Shown here in pieces: positions 34,029 through 46,236 of a DNA stretch of 64,000 nt. The stretch comes from Euphorbia lathyris (taxonomy: Eukaryota; Streptophyta; Magnoliopsida; Malpighiales; Euphorbiaceae). The notes under the pieces are model-generated. The model ran no database searches and was not told where the DNA came from. It worked only from the letters and a program-made list of their open reading frames with translations. Made by a program: the position numbers and the translations under genes. How positions within the stretch are numbered: position 1 is the stretch's first letter; each line of letters opens with the position of its first letter. The stretch is from positions 749,001-813,000 of the forward strand of contig NC_088915.1 of NCBI RefSeq assembly GCF_963576675.1, read 5' to 3'.

Positions 34029-34203
34029 GACAGCAGCTCGAGTTGCGCCTCGCGGCGCGACTAGCCGCTGTCACGCGGCTGCTGCCTCGCGGCAGCAGCC
34101 GCGTGCGGCGCCTGGCCGCCGCTGCCATAAGGCAGCGGCGGATCAGCGGCCCTAGGGCTGCAGCCAATCGGCAGCAGCCCATTCTCGGGCCCGGCCCGAG
34201 ACC
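34029..34203 (+). promoter_or_regulatory. GC-rich stem-loop cluster in the retrotransposon leader
   Basis: About 175 bp of very high GC in an AT-rich window. Perfect stems: GCGGCTGCTGCC with loop TCGC (34075-34102), CGCCGCTGCC with loop ATAA (34117-34140), and CTCGGGC either side of CCG (34184-34200). In this position, between primer site and gag, copia elements carry RNA packaging and dimerisation signals. Function here is inference. Confidence 0.6.
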
Positions 34204-35446
34204 CACTTGAATTTTAAATTGTTTTAAATCGGTTTTTATATATATTTAAATATATATGTTTCAGAAATTGATAGTTTTCTGTTTTGATTATCGAATGAAA
34301 ATTTGTTTAAAAGTTTGTTTTACCAATTTGTAAATCAAAATGTTAAATGAATTAAAATCAAAATAATTGGGACGTGCATAATTAAAGTTTTGTATAGTTA
34401 TATTAATCTAAAAATTAATATAAAAGATACGAAACTATTAGAAGTAAAATTGGATGAAAGTTAATTTGATAAGTTAATGTGATTAACATAAATATTACAT
34501 AAAATAGTTATGTAATCAACCAATTAAATTTATTTAATTGAGTCTATGCATGTTTGGAGTTATGGACATATTTGGACCCTCTTTTAGTCTTTTGGTATTT
34601 TTGAAATAGGGCCTGCGAGTCCTGCCTTTCTACTATCTATTGTAATTTCTCCTCTCATCTAATTCCCTTCAATTCAATTGAAGTTTTCTTTAGTAGTATA
34701 GAAATTAATATGTAACTTCAAGGCGCCATGGAGAAGACGGAGGACCTAAAGAGAAATATGTAATAGTTAGTATTTCCTTAGGCTTGCCCTTTTATTCCGT
34801 CTCTGGCTCGACGGAATAATTTAGATGATATGTCCATAACGCCAATGTATGTGAATGAATGTGTCTGATGTATGCTAAAGCAAATCAAGACTAAGTTAGA
34901 TTATGAGACCTAAAATAAAATCTCTCATTAAAAAGTTAAGTAAATAAACAAGTTATTAAAATCGGTTGTCCCTCCCTAATATTATAATTCAGCCGGCAGT
35001 ACTGGGGGCCTTTGGGTTGTTGAGCAAACTCAAGCTCGGGGTCTTACGGTAACACCTGAATTATCGAAAATTACTTTTCATGAATATGGGGTAATACTTA
35101 AATTAGATTATGATAATTGGATGAGCAAACTCATGTTGTCATAAACTAATGGGCAAGATGGTTGGGATTAATGTGAATAACATATTAGTTACTAATGTGG
35201 TTAGTAACCCAATAACCTAGGAATCACATTAAAGATGTGATTGATTACATGAATCTACCTAACGAATGAGACTAGCTTGTTGAGCAAACTCAAGGCGAAA
35301 TCTCAGGAGTTAGGATCCTAGCTCACTAAAGGATTTGTGAAATTCTTCGAATTAATATGGAGGGCTATTAATTTGGCAAAATAGTGGGAGCAATCTAAAA
35401 TAAACTACAAGGCCTATAATTTTAGATTGATATACTTTAAGCAAAT

Positions 35447-35633
35447 CCTTGGCGCAACGGTAAAACGTTGTTGCCGTGTGACCTGAGGTCACGGGTTCGA
35501 GTCTTAGGAGCGGCCTCTTGCCAATTAAATTGGCAAGGGAAGGCTTGCCCCCAATACACCCTTGTGGTGCGACCCCTCCCCGGACCCTCGCTCAGCGGGG
35601 ACGCGTAATGCGACCGGGCCGCCCTTTTTTTTT
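35447..35633 (+). mobile_element. Au-type SINE
   Basis: A tRNA-derived head (CCTTGGCGCAACGGTAAA; B-box GGTTCGAGTC) is followed by the Au body (CTTGCCAATTAAATTGGCAA) and the GC-rich tail CCTCCCCGGACCC...GGGCCGCCC ending in a T run. A 15-bp duplication ATACTTTAAGCAAAT flanks it exactly (35432-35446 and 35634-35648). It lies in the leader, about 60 bp before the gag start. Confidence 0.9.
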
Positions 35634-35707
35634 ATACTTTAAGCAAATGAATGACATACGTTTACTCTTTCTCACTCTCAGGTTTAATTAAACGCACTCT
35701 TAAAATC

Positions 35708-38700
35708 ATGACTAACACCAATCTGAAAAACATTCTTACCGATAACAAATTGAATGGTTCAAACTTCACCGACTGGTATCGCAACCTCAAAATTGTTTTG
35801 AAGTTCGAGAGGAAAGGGTATGTACTTGATACACCGATACCCCTTACCCAATAGATGATGCTCCCTACTAAGAATTTTATGCTTACTTGAAGCATAAATC
35901 TGATGACGATCAAACGGGAGACATCATACTTGCATCCTTGACACCGGAAGTAAAAAGGCAACTACATTCAGATATGGATGCCTATTCCATGGTCAAGCAC
36001 CTAAAAGAGTTATTTGTGAATGAAACTCGGTGCGAGCGCTTCGAAATAACAAAGGAGTTATATAAAAGCAAGATGCAGGTGGGCACATCTGTAATGGCAC
36101 ATTGTGCCAAGATGATCAGCCTTATCACCAAGTTTTCTAGTATTGGAGATGCGATGGACCATGAACTAAGTGAAAACTTACTTCTTCAGTCCCTCCCCGA
36201 GAGTTACTCACAGTTCATCATGAACTACCAAATGAGTGGCTTGCAAACCTCTCTTGTAGAGCTTGCACATATGCTCGAGTCAGTCGAGCCCATTATAAAA
36301 GAAAACGATGAGATATTGGCCCTTGCTATTGAAGGATCAAGGAAAAGGAAAGGGATCTCTCCCAATCCAAACCATCTTGATAAAGGCAAGGAGGCTATGC
36401 TCACCGAAACGAAGGGAAAGGAATTAAAGAAGCCCAAAGGAAAGTGCTACTATTGTGGTGACTTGGGGCATTGGAAGAGAAACTGCATGGAGTACCTAAC
36501 CTTCCTCAATAAGGAAAATGACGGTGCTTCTGCATCTGGTATGTTTTATATTGAAATAAATACAGTTTCACAGTCTGAATCTTGGGTACTTGATACCGGA
36601 TGTGGATCTCATATTTGTACAAATATGCAGGAGCTAAAACAGACTAAGGAACTAAAGAAAGAAAGCATAAACTTGCGAGTAGGAAATGGAGCAAGAGTTG
36701 CCGCCCTCGCAATTGGAGATTATGTTTTAAATTTGCCCTCTGGGCTTGTAATAGAATTAAGGAACTGTTTGTACGTTCCGCAAATGTCTCGTAACATTAT
36801 TTCTATTAGCCGTCTTGTTGACGACGGTTTTCATATTTCAATAAAAGACAAGAGTTGCAATTTTTATAAAGATTCGATCTTTTATTTTTCAGGAATATCA
36901 CAAAATGGGATTTATGTGTTAGATGACAAAATTCCTGTTTTTGCAATTGATACCAAAAGACATAAGCTAGATAATTCAACTTACTTGTGGCATTGTCGTT
37001 TAGGCCATATAAACAAGAGACGCATGCTAAAGCTACATTCAGATGGGCTTATAGATCCAATCGATCCCGAATCATTGGAAACATGCGAATCATGTTTAAA
37101 AGGCAAAATGACAAAGACACACTTTAGCAATAAAGGTGAGCGTGTATCAGACACTCTAGGACTCATTCATTCAGATGTATGCGGTCCTATGTCAGTCCAA
37201 GCAAGAGGAGGATTCAGATTCTTCATAAGCTTTATAGATGACCATACCCGATATGGTTACATCTACTTGATGAAGCACAAATCAGAAGCTTTTGAGAAAT
37301 TCAAATTCTTCAAGAATGAAGTAGAAAATCAATTAGGAAAGAAAATAAAGACGCTTCGATCTGATCGAGGTGGCGAATATCTTTCAGATGATTTTCTGAA
37401 TTATCTAACTGAATGTGGGATATGCTCACAATGGACACCTCCCTATACACCACAACACAATGGTGTATCCGAGAGGAGAAACCGTACCCTACTAGATATG
37501 GTACGATCCATGATGAGCATGGCCTTACTTCCAAATACGTTCTAGGGCTATGCCTTAGAAACTGCCCTCTTCACCCTAAATCGAGTACCAACTAAATCCG
37601 TTAGTTCCACACCATATGAATTGTTCGTTGGTAGGAAACCCGTGTTCTCATTCATGAGAGTATGGGGTTGTTCAGCATTTGTCAAACGCATTGCGTCCGA
37701 CAAACTAGATTCTAAATCTGATAAATGTTTCTTCATTGGATACCCTAAGGAAACTGTGGGATATTACTTCTATCATCCAGATGATCAGAAAGTGATAGTA
37801 TCCAAACACGCAACCTTCTTGGAGAAAGAGTTTCTCGAAGAAACACAAAAGGGAAGCATGATTGAACTTGACGAAGTTCAAGAAGAAGAAACACCGACTG
37901 AAACAACAGAGGCGGTTGAGGTACCCGAAGGAGTCCCATTAGATTAGACTATTGTGCCACCTATTCGTAGATCACAAAGAGTTCGTGAACTCCTAGTTAG
38001 ATATGGTTTTCTAGTGGGAGATGATAATGAGGTTCCCGTGTTAGACGACGAACCCAAAAACTACGAAGAGGCTCTTACTAGTCCAGATTCTAAAGCATGG
38101 CTTGAGGCCATGAATTCTGAAATGGATTCCATGTATACTAACCAAGTGTGGACTTTGGTTGATCCACCCGAAGGGATAAAACCCATTGGGTGCAGATGGA
38201 TCTTCAAAAAGAAGACAGACATGGATGGAAAGGTTAACACCTACAAAGCTAGGTTAGTAGCGAAAGGATATCGTCAGAAGCAAGGAATTGATTATGACGA
38301 AACTTTCTCTCCTGTGGCTATGTCCAAATCGATCAGAATCATGCTTGCAATTGCCGCTCACTACGATTATGAGATTTGGCAAATGGATGTGAAAACAGCT
38401 TTCCTAAACGGAAACCTGCTTGAGGATGTATATATGATGCAGCCTGAAGGTTTCATATCGAAGGATGCAAATAAAGTTTGCAAACTTCAGAGATCCATTT
38501 ATGGACTCAAGCAAGCATCAAGAAGCTGGAATAAGCGTTTTGACGAAACCATAAAACAATTTGGTTTCGAACAAAATTGCGAAGAAGCTTGCATTTACAA
38601 GAAAGCAAGTGGGAGCTCTATTGCATTTCTCATACTATATATGGACGATATATTATTAATGGGAAATGACATTGCTCTACTACAGTCGGTAAAAGTATGG

Positions 38701-39624
38701 TTATCTGGTAACTTCTCAATGAAAGACCTTGGTGAAGCAGCTTATATACTTGGTATAAAGATCTACAGAGATAGATCGAGAAGACTGCTTGGTCTTTCAC
38801 AGGCTACATACATTGAAAAGGTGCTAAATCGGTTTAGCATGCTTGAATCGAAACGAGGTAACTTACCCATGCTACATGGAGTAAAGTTAAACAATCATCA
38901 ATGTCCTAAAACCGATGATGACAAAAGACGCATGACTGTAGTCCCGTACGCCAGCGCAATCGGTTCGATTATGTATGCTATGCTATGCACTAGACCTGAC
39001 GTAGCGTTCGCGTTATTTGTAACGAGTCATTACCAAGGAAATACGGGAGACGAGCATTGGATTGCCGTCAAGAACATTCTTAAGTACTTGAGAAGAACTA
39101 AAGATATGTTCCTAGTGTACGGAGAAGGTGATCTGAAAATAGAAGGATTTTCAGACGCAACTCATCTCACAGATGATAATGATTTTAAATCCCAATCAAG
39201 ATACCTGTTTATCTTGAATGGGGGCGCGGTCAGTTGGAAGAGTTCCAAGCAGGGAAGCGTAGCTTTCTCTACGACCGAGTCAGAGTATATCGCAGCTGCG
39301 GAAGCAGCAAAGGAAGCGGTTTGGATTAGAAAGCTCATTACAGAACTTGGTGTGGTGCCTGACATTGTAAATCCCATTACACTGTATTGTGATAACAATG
39401 GAGCCATTGCGCAAGCAAAGGAACCACGGTCTCATAATGCATCCAAGCATTACCTTAAGCGATACCACATCATAAGAGAGATTGTGCCTAGAGGAGATGT
39501 GAGAATAGAAAGAGTACCTATAGAGGACAACGTTGCAGATCCGTTGACAAAGCCCTTAACCCAGAGAGTACATGATCGTCATCTAACTTCTACTGGGATA
39601 AGTTTTAGAAACAATTGGCTTTAG
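35708..39624 (+). pseudogene. gag-pol polyprotein of the Angela-like copia element
   Basis: ATG 35708 begins gag (LNGSNFTDWYRNLKIVL). A frame change lies in the C/T-rich text near 35845, followed by an in-frame TAA near 35871; the rest stays in one frame. Domains: gag with CCHC knuckle CYYCGDLGHWKRNC (36447-36490); protease VLDTGCGSHIC (36590); integrase with HCRLGH, CESCLKGK and the D, D, E catalytic region (SDVCGPMS; FIDDHTRYG; SERRNRTLLD); RT from about 38045 with the YMDDILL catalytic motif (38640); RNase H with STTESEYIAA and CDNNGAIAQ. Further in-frame TAG stops at 37543-37545 (at a position normally Trp) and 37945-37947. It cannot make the full polyprotein without suppression. Confidence 0.9.
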
Positions 39625-39628
39625 TCCA

Positions 39629-39638
39629 AGTGGGAGTA
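39629..39638 (+). promoter_or_regulatory. Polypurine tract before the full 3' LTR
   Basis: AAGTGGGAGTA immediately before TGTTGGGG, the usual arrangement in copia elements. A shorter look-alike, TCAAGTGATATG, lies at 39890-39901, just at the point where the 5' LTR alignment begins. Confidence 0.65.
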
Positions 39639-41494
39639 TGTTGGGGTTTAGTGTCCTATAGACAATTGTTTTAGGATACAAACTTAATATAAATGAATTG
39701 TTCTTTATATCATTTGTTTTAATGAGATATATGTTTTATAACTATATAAAGGCAATCCCTTTTAAGCACTAAATAAAGTCTAATAAAAGGAAATCCGTAA
39801 GTTTGTTTAAAGTGATTATAAAGTGTTCATACAAGCATGAAGTGAGACAAAACCTTATAATAAACTGATGAACTTAAAACCACCCCAAGTCAAGTGATAT
39901 GTTTAGGATTGATATATCACTGTTGAGACTTGTATGTAACAATGTCTTCTGTCCGACAGAAAGCTGATCTCACAAGCTTCATATATACAGATATTTGGAC
40001 AGTTACATGGATCCGATGAAAAGTAGTTTATTAGGATTGGGGATCCGATTTGAGATAACAGGATGGGTAGATTCATCCTTGTCACTTGTTCATCTCATTG
40101 GTATTAATAGGTATAACTAATCCTCAGACTCAAAGGAATATTAATTGGTATTCTGGATTACGGAATGTGACGCTTTGACTCTGGTGTAACACGATCCTTA
40201 ACAGAGATGACTCTAGGGTGTGAACAGTAGACGTTGGCTATCACAGGAAGTGATTACGAGATCGTTATATATTGGATTGAGCATTTATCACTCCCGATAA
40301 ATGGGAGATACATCCAAGGATCGCTTGTGGAAGACTCAACTCTAAATCCTTGCAAGGTGATAGCTTAAGACATGAAATAAAGATTTCACTTAACCTATCT
40401 ATTTGAGTTGACTCGGCCTGTACAAGTAAAACGAACGTCTCGCTATATGTGACTTGACATCATCCATAGTCATAAGATTCAGTTCAAGGATGTACTTGAT
40501 AAAGGATCGAATTATACTGTAACTAATACGGAAAGGTTAACGACATAATCAACTTGTCTTCTTATGGCTCTGGGGAATGATTACGGACTTGCTAATCACA
40601 TACTCTGTACATCATTCCGTTATGCAAAGATTAAATATAATTCTTTGAAAATTATTTAATAACGTTGCATACGGCTAGAAGCAATAAGAACCTAATGGGT
40701 CACACATAAGGCTTGGAACCTAAAAGAGAGATAGATGTTAATTAATTGATGGAAGCCCAATTGAGCCCAATAAGGCCCATGGAACATAGGGGGTCGAAAT
40801 TCATATAGTCAAAATACATGAATAATTAATTTGATTTTATTAATTCTAATTAGATAGGATTATGAATTAAATTAATTAAGAGATAAATAAGTTAGGAGTT
40901 TTAATTAGATTATAATACTCCTATTATTATCCAATAAGGTTATTATTATTATCCTTAATATGTTAGACATATAATGAGATAATAATTAGGAATTTTATTC
41001 CGAATTGAATTCCTATTCAGTAACCTAATTCTATCTAACTAGGGATTAGATACAAGAGATTATAAATACCCCCTCCCTCAGGATTTTCGAAATCCAAGTG
41101 TGCAAATCCTAGAGAGATTTTCGAAATCCACCCTAGTGCAAGGGAGAGAAAATTCGACCCCTAGTTCGAGGACGAGATTTCTCTACGGCTTCCTACCGAT
41201 CAATTGATTTCATCTATTTCTTTTATCCTTGATCTTGTGTTGATTAATTAGAGGCAATCTACTTTGGTTGCTATTCAACGGTTGATTCTAAATTAATCTT
41301 CCCGTGTTTTATTTCGTGCTTGGGAACTCGGAGAAGAGTTGTGGGTACTTCATTAACAACGGTAGATTGATCATCAAAAGATAATTCTTCTTATCCCTCT
41401 TTATATGAAATAACGATTAACGGATACTAGGGTTAATGGAAATAGGTTAAATTTTTTATATTTCCTCTGTTATACCTTAGCCTAATTTCCTACA
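39639..41494 (+). repeat. 3' LTR, full length
   Basis: 1856 bp from TGTTGGGGTTTAG to CCTACA. Its last 1595 bp pair with the 5' LTR. Length suits the Angela/BARE group. Confidence 0.75.
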
Positions 41495-41499
41495 ATCTC

Positions 41500-42478
41500 C
41501 TCGTTGTGAAAGGAATTTCTTACCATGGAGGAGGCAGCGACCGATGACCTAATTGCACCATAGATAATCGACATTCTCAGCTTTTTAGCAAGGAGCTTAT
41601 ACGATAGACAGTGTGCAATCTTGATTATATTGAATAGGTAAACTACAAATATATACAAAGAGAAAGTGGTTGGTAGGAAAATCTAATAAACGATTTTCCT
41701 AAGTAGAGAATTATCGATATACAATTGTATATCATTAAATAAATAATAAACATTACAAAAAAAAAGAAAAACAATATATATGTAATAACCATTTTTTCGT
41801 ATAAATTTATCTATCAACTCGAACTGTAAATGAAGAATTCACACAGATTAGCCTTAACTTTATTTCCTTATCATAGAGTTTTTGCCTTTTAACTCTTTTT
41901 CCTTTTTAGGATTACAAACTCTATATAAATATAGCTTCTCTGAATGCATAATATTATTTTACTTTGTGGGACTAGATACATGACAATATCTTTTACAAAT
42001 AGGAACAAAAGAGTATATTTAAAGAGTCTTTGAAGCTTGACCGGTCATATTGTTGTTTTTCTTAGTAAGGTATGACTTTACATCTACTTACTCAAATCTT
42101 ATTCACCTATGCATATGCATAACTAGTTCTAGCTTATAGTATTATAAATTCACTTAAGCTAGCTTATACATAAAAGACTGTTTTATAGGTGGAATCTTAA
42201 AACATATGTTCAATATAACAAACTTTCAAGCCACAAAAAAGACATATATTAGCTCTTAAATTTTCTTGTGTATTGTATTGCTTTTGTGGTCTCATTATGC
42301 TAGTATTGTGTTTTCAAGTTGTCATAATAGAATCAACTTGACAACAAGTGAAAATAGGGAATGTGTGCAATTACGGCTTTGTTTACAAACATAGACAAAT
42401 AGAACCAACAATCGTGCAAAAGCAATATGTACAAAAACATATATATCAATTTTCAAATACATTAAAAGTTAGAAAGGT
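41500..42478. other. Intergenic flank of the copia element
   Basis: Nothing recognised. 41495-41499 is the right target duplication. Confidence 0.35.
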
Positions 42479-44005
42479 ATTAAAGCATGGCATTTTCATT
42501 TGCATTTGCATTAGCTGATTTATGGAACATTTTGGACTGATATATTAGTTTAGGAACTAAACATGAAACTTGTCATATCACCACATCACTCAAATAACTT
42601 AGCATATTTACATACTTATGATTGCGCAGTAGCTTTAGCAAAATTTGGGTGTTTTGAACCTGTATACTTGGAAACTGGACAATACATCTATAAATCTTGG
42701 TTGTGAATCGGGGAGTTAGAGAATCTCACTTCCAAGAGAAAGATTGCGTAACGTAGCTCGAGAATGTGATGGTACCTTTCGAAAAGTCTTCTCGTGAATT
42801 CAAGTGAGTTAGAGAATGTGGTGGACAAGACAATGATTGTCGGAGTTGGAGAATGTGATGTGTCTGTTGTGGAAAGGGTTACAAGAAAAAGGGGTATTAG
42901 CAAGGATATAAAATACACTTACTAAAATTAAATTGTAAATACTTTTAATAATAGTAAATTCTATTACTATTTAATTAATAAACAAAACACTTTTTTATTA
43001 ACTTGGCCTTGTTGTAAAGTTATCCAAAAAATGCAACTGATCCCTAGACTTCAAAATGCTTACAACTAACCTCATCAACTTGTTTATTTGAAACAAATAT
43101 CCCCCTCAAATGCCACATGTTGCAACGTTTTCAAGTTCTAATCCGGTGCTGTCATGTTGTATATGAGGGACTATTTTTTTCAAATAAACAAGTTGAGTGA
43201 GTTAGTTGTAATATTTTGAAGTTCAGAGCGAGGTTGCATTCAAGAGGGATTAAAGTATGAGCATTTTCATTTTCATTTACATTTGCATTAGCTGATTTAT
43301 GAAACATTTTGGACTGAACATATTAGTTTAGGAACTAAACATGAAACTTGTCATATCACCACATCACTCAAATAACTTAGCCTATTTACATACCTATGAT
43401 TGCACAGTAGCTTTAGCAATTTTGGGTGTTCTGAACCTGTTGAATTGGATAACTGAACAATACATCTATGAATCTTGATTGTGAATCGGGGAGTTAGAGA
43501 ATGTGACTTCCACGGGAATGATTGCCCATCCCAGCTCGAGAATGTGATGGCGCCTTTCGAAAAGTCTTCTCGCGAATTCAAGTGAGTAAGAGAATGTGGC
43601 CGCCAAGACAATGATTGCACAGGGGAGTTGGAGAATGCGTGATGCGCATGTTGTGGAAAAGGTTATAAGAAAAAGGGGTATTAGCAAGGATATTAAATAC
43701 AATTATTAAATTAAGTTGTAAAAACTTTTAATATAATAGACAATTCTATTACTATTTAATTAATAAACAAAACACTTTTCTTTATTAACTTCACATTATA
43801 TATCCTCAGCTCCCCGAAGTTATCCAAAAACTGCAACTAACCCCTCAACTTACTTTATTTGAAACAAATATCCCTTCAAGTTCCAATCCAACACTGCCAT
43901 GCCGTATATGTGAGTGGTTGTTTTGTTCAAATAAGCAAGTTGAACGGGTTAGTTGTAATATTTTAAAGTTCAGAAATAAGTTGCATTTTTTGGACAACTT
44001 ATGGT
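42479..44005. repeat. Direct duplication of a ~770-bp unit
   Basis: Unit 1 (42479-43248) and unit 2 (43249-about 44005) match in order throughout (TTTGCATTAGCTGATTTATG; CATGAAACTTGTCATATCAC; GAGTTAGAGAATGTG; TATTAGCAAGGATAT). Within each unit GAGTTAGAGAATGTG-type words recur three or four times. Both units keep a minus-strand frame of 76-78 codons with a hydrophobic start, but without an ATG, so I do not call a gene. Confidence 0.75.
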
Positions 44006-46236
44006 GCTCGAGATGTATTATGCCTATTAGGTTTGATAAAAAAAATTATCCTCGGCTAAACTAAAACCCCTTAAATTGTAGTAGAAAAAAACTAAATACT
44101 AATTAATTATAATAATAACAAATTAATCCCTTATTAATCACTTAGAAGTACCCCAAATTATCAGTGCCTTTTTTGGTTCATAATAACAATCAGCATAGAT
44201 GAGGTGATTAGCTAAAAAGGCAATTTCTAACTTTTTCATCAATTGGAAGTATAATTGGCACTATAATGATGACATATCAACTTTAAAAAAATACTTCTAG
44301 ATAAATAGCGAAACACTATAATGATGTTCTAAAATTTTAACTTGCCCCAAATTTTCAAAAGTCCCATTGCATGAATAACCTTTATGTTTCTATAGAATTT
44401 GGTGGATGTGAAAAATAGGAAACATACTCCGTCATGTGTCAAAATGCTCGCTAAGTATGACAAAGAAAACGTCAAATAGACAATAGTTATGAATTTTGAA
44501 AGTTCAGGGACAGTTGAAATTTTAGGGTTGTTGAATGTTATTAGATAAAAATGGGATTATTGAATGCAATTTGACAATAATAAAGTGTTCTCAGATGCAA
44601 TTGGACAAGAATACGATGCCATTTAGAACTTTTATAATCAACTCTTATATAGCCTTATAAATACAATTGCCTTGATACTAGAATTTATACTATGAATGGT
44701 AGAGGTTATCTTGAGAGCGGTTTATCACGTTTTTAAACGTGGTTATAGCTAAAGAGTTTTTTTAACTTCTAAGGGTGAAATTGAGGGTTAAGTATGTGTA
44801 TACGGGTTATATCGAATTCAATTTAGGTTTTTTTTTAGCTTTTTGTTATGAAATCAGTTAAACTTATAGAGGTATTTTCATATTTTGATTTATGTGTAAT
44901 TTTAGAAGTTTTTTTTAGGTGATAATACTAAACATAGATTATTTTAAAGAAACTTTAGATTTTTAGGCAAATTAATTGAGAAATATAGTCATTTTTTATT
45001 TGATGTTTTTGTTTTTGTCCATTTTTTTTTATTGAAGGTCGAACCAAATATTGCGGTTTGGTTACATTTTAGTATTTTCATGCTATTTGGTCCAGTGTTA
45101 AATATTCAGTTTTATCGATTCGACATTGAACTAATAACACATCCCTAATGGATACTACTGCTTATAGAGAGGTCCTCAATTTATGTTGGATTAAATATAT
45201 CAAAATCAGACAGTACATCAAACTGGATTTATAGTTGGGTCATATGTCATTTGATTCCACCAAATAACTCGAGTTGATCGGACCGAATCACATAATAAAT
45301 AAATAATTAAATAATATATATAAATATATTTAATTTAACATTATAATTTTTTTAATTGTAACAAAACATATGGATTCATCACCGTATTGAAATCTATTTA
45401 TAGCAATTTTTGCATCAAACCATTAGTTTTCAAAATCAACCTTTTTATTATATAAATAAAAAGAAAAAAAAGTTAGTGAATTATAAAAACATAATAAAAA
45501 GTTAGTGCATACACTTGAATGGACACGCTAAGCGTCATCCTTAAATATCTTGTTAAATAGTCATAACGTTCTTTGGGTGGTTACTAAGGATTTTATGCCA
45601 ATAAACACAGTTTGGAAACGGATCAAAGAGTCATAAATTCTTAATTTCAGAACTGCTGTGAGTTCGCCGGCTAGAGAGAGTTCTGTCTGGGAAACTTTAT
45701 TTCCTTAAGTAATTAATAATCCAAAAATCGTCATTTTTGTCCCAAATAATACACAAAACAAGGAGAAACATGCATGAGCTCTCAAAACACGAAAAATAAA
45801 CACAAACCAACTTGAAAATGCTAAAACATTATCATAAAATGCATGATTAACACAAAAAATATACTAAAAACCACATGAAAATGCATAATTGCTTGTTATA
45901 AATGAACAGTTTTTACAAAAACTTCTTTTTTTTTTGTTAGATCCGATCTTGGTAAGTTGAGCAACACATTTTTTTTAAAGTATATTAACCCTAATATCTT
46001 TAATTCAGTTGTTATTTTTATCTAATTCACATGTATATATATTTTTTATTATAAACATAGTAAGATTAAGCAAAGATTCAACCAGTTTTTGTATTATATT
46101 CATCATCCAAATACAACATTTGAAGCACTCAATTCATGGTTTCTGAGCTATATTCTAAAACCTGTCTCCCAAATGCATTTTCAATTCTACAACCCAATAA
46201 ACTCCATCTCTATAGCTGATAAAATTAATTCTCCGA
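44006..46236. other. AT-rich intergenic region
   Basis: No gene or transposon ends recognised. Confidence 0.4.

Larger units (their letters stand above)
32046..41499 (+). mobile_element. Angela/BARE-like Ty1/copia retrotransposon, complete but inactive
   Basis: Bounded by ATCTC direct repeats (32046-32050 and 41495-41499). Order: 5' LTR, initiator-Met-type primer site, a 2-kb leader with a GC-rich block, gag-pol, polypurine tract, 3' LTR. LTR length, the long leader and the RNase H tail (EAVWIRKLITELGVVPD; DNVADPLTKPL) suit the Angela/BARE group. gag-pol carries at least three in-frame stops and one frameshift, and a SINE sits in the leader. Confidence 0.85.

Noticed and set aside
34006..34206. 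66-codon Arg/Ala-rich minus-strand frame
   Set aside because: By-product of the GC-rich hairpin block in the retrotransposon leader.
42688..43702. Paired small secreted-peptide-like genes
   Set aside because: Neither frame has an ATG start, and the composition follows the repeated GAGTTAGAGAATGTG words.
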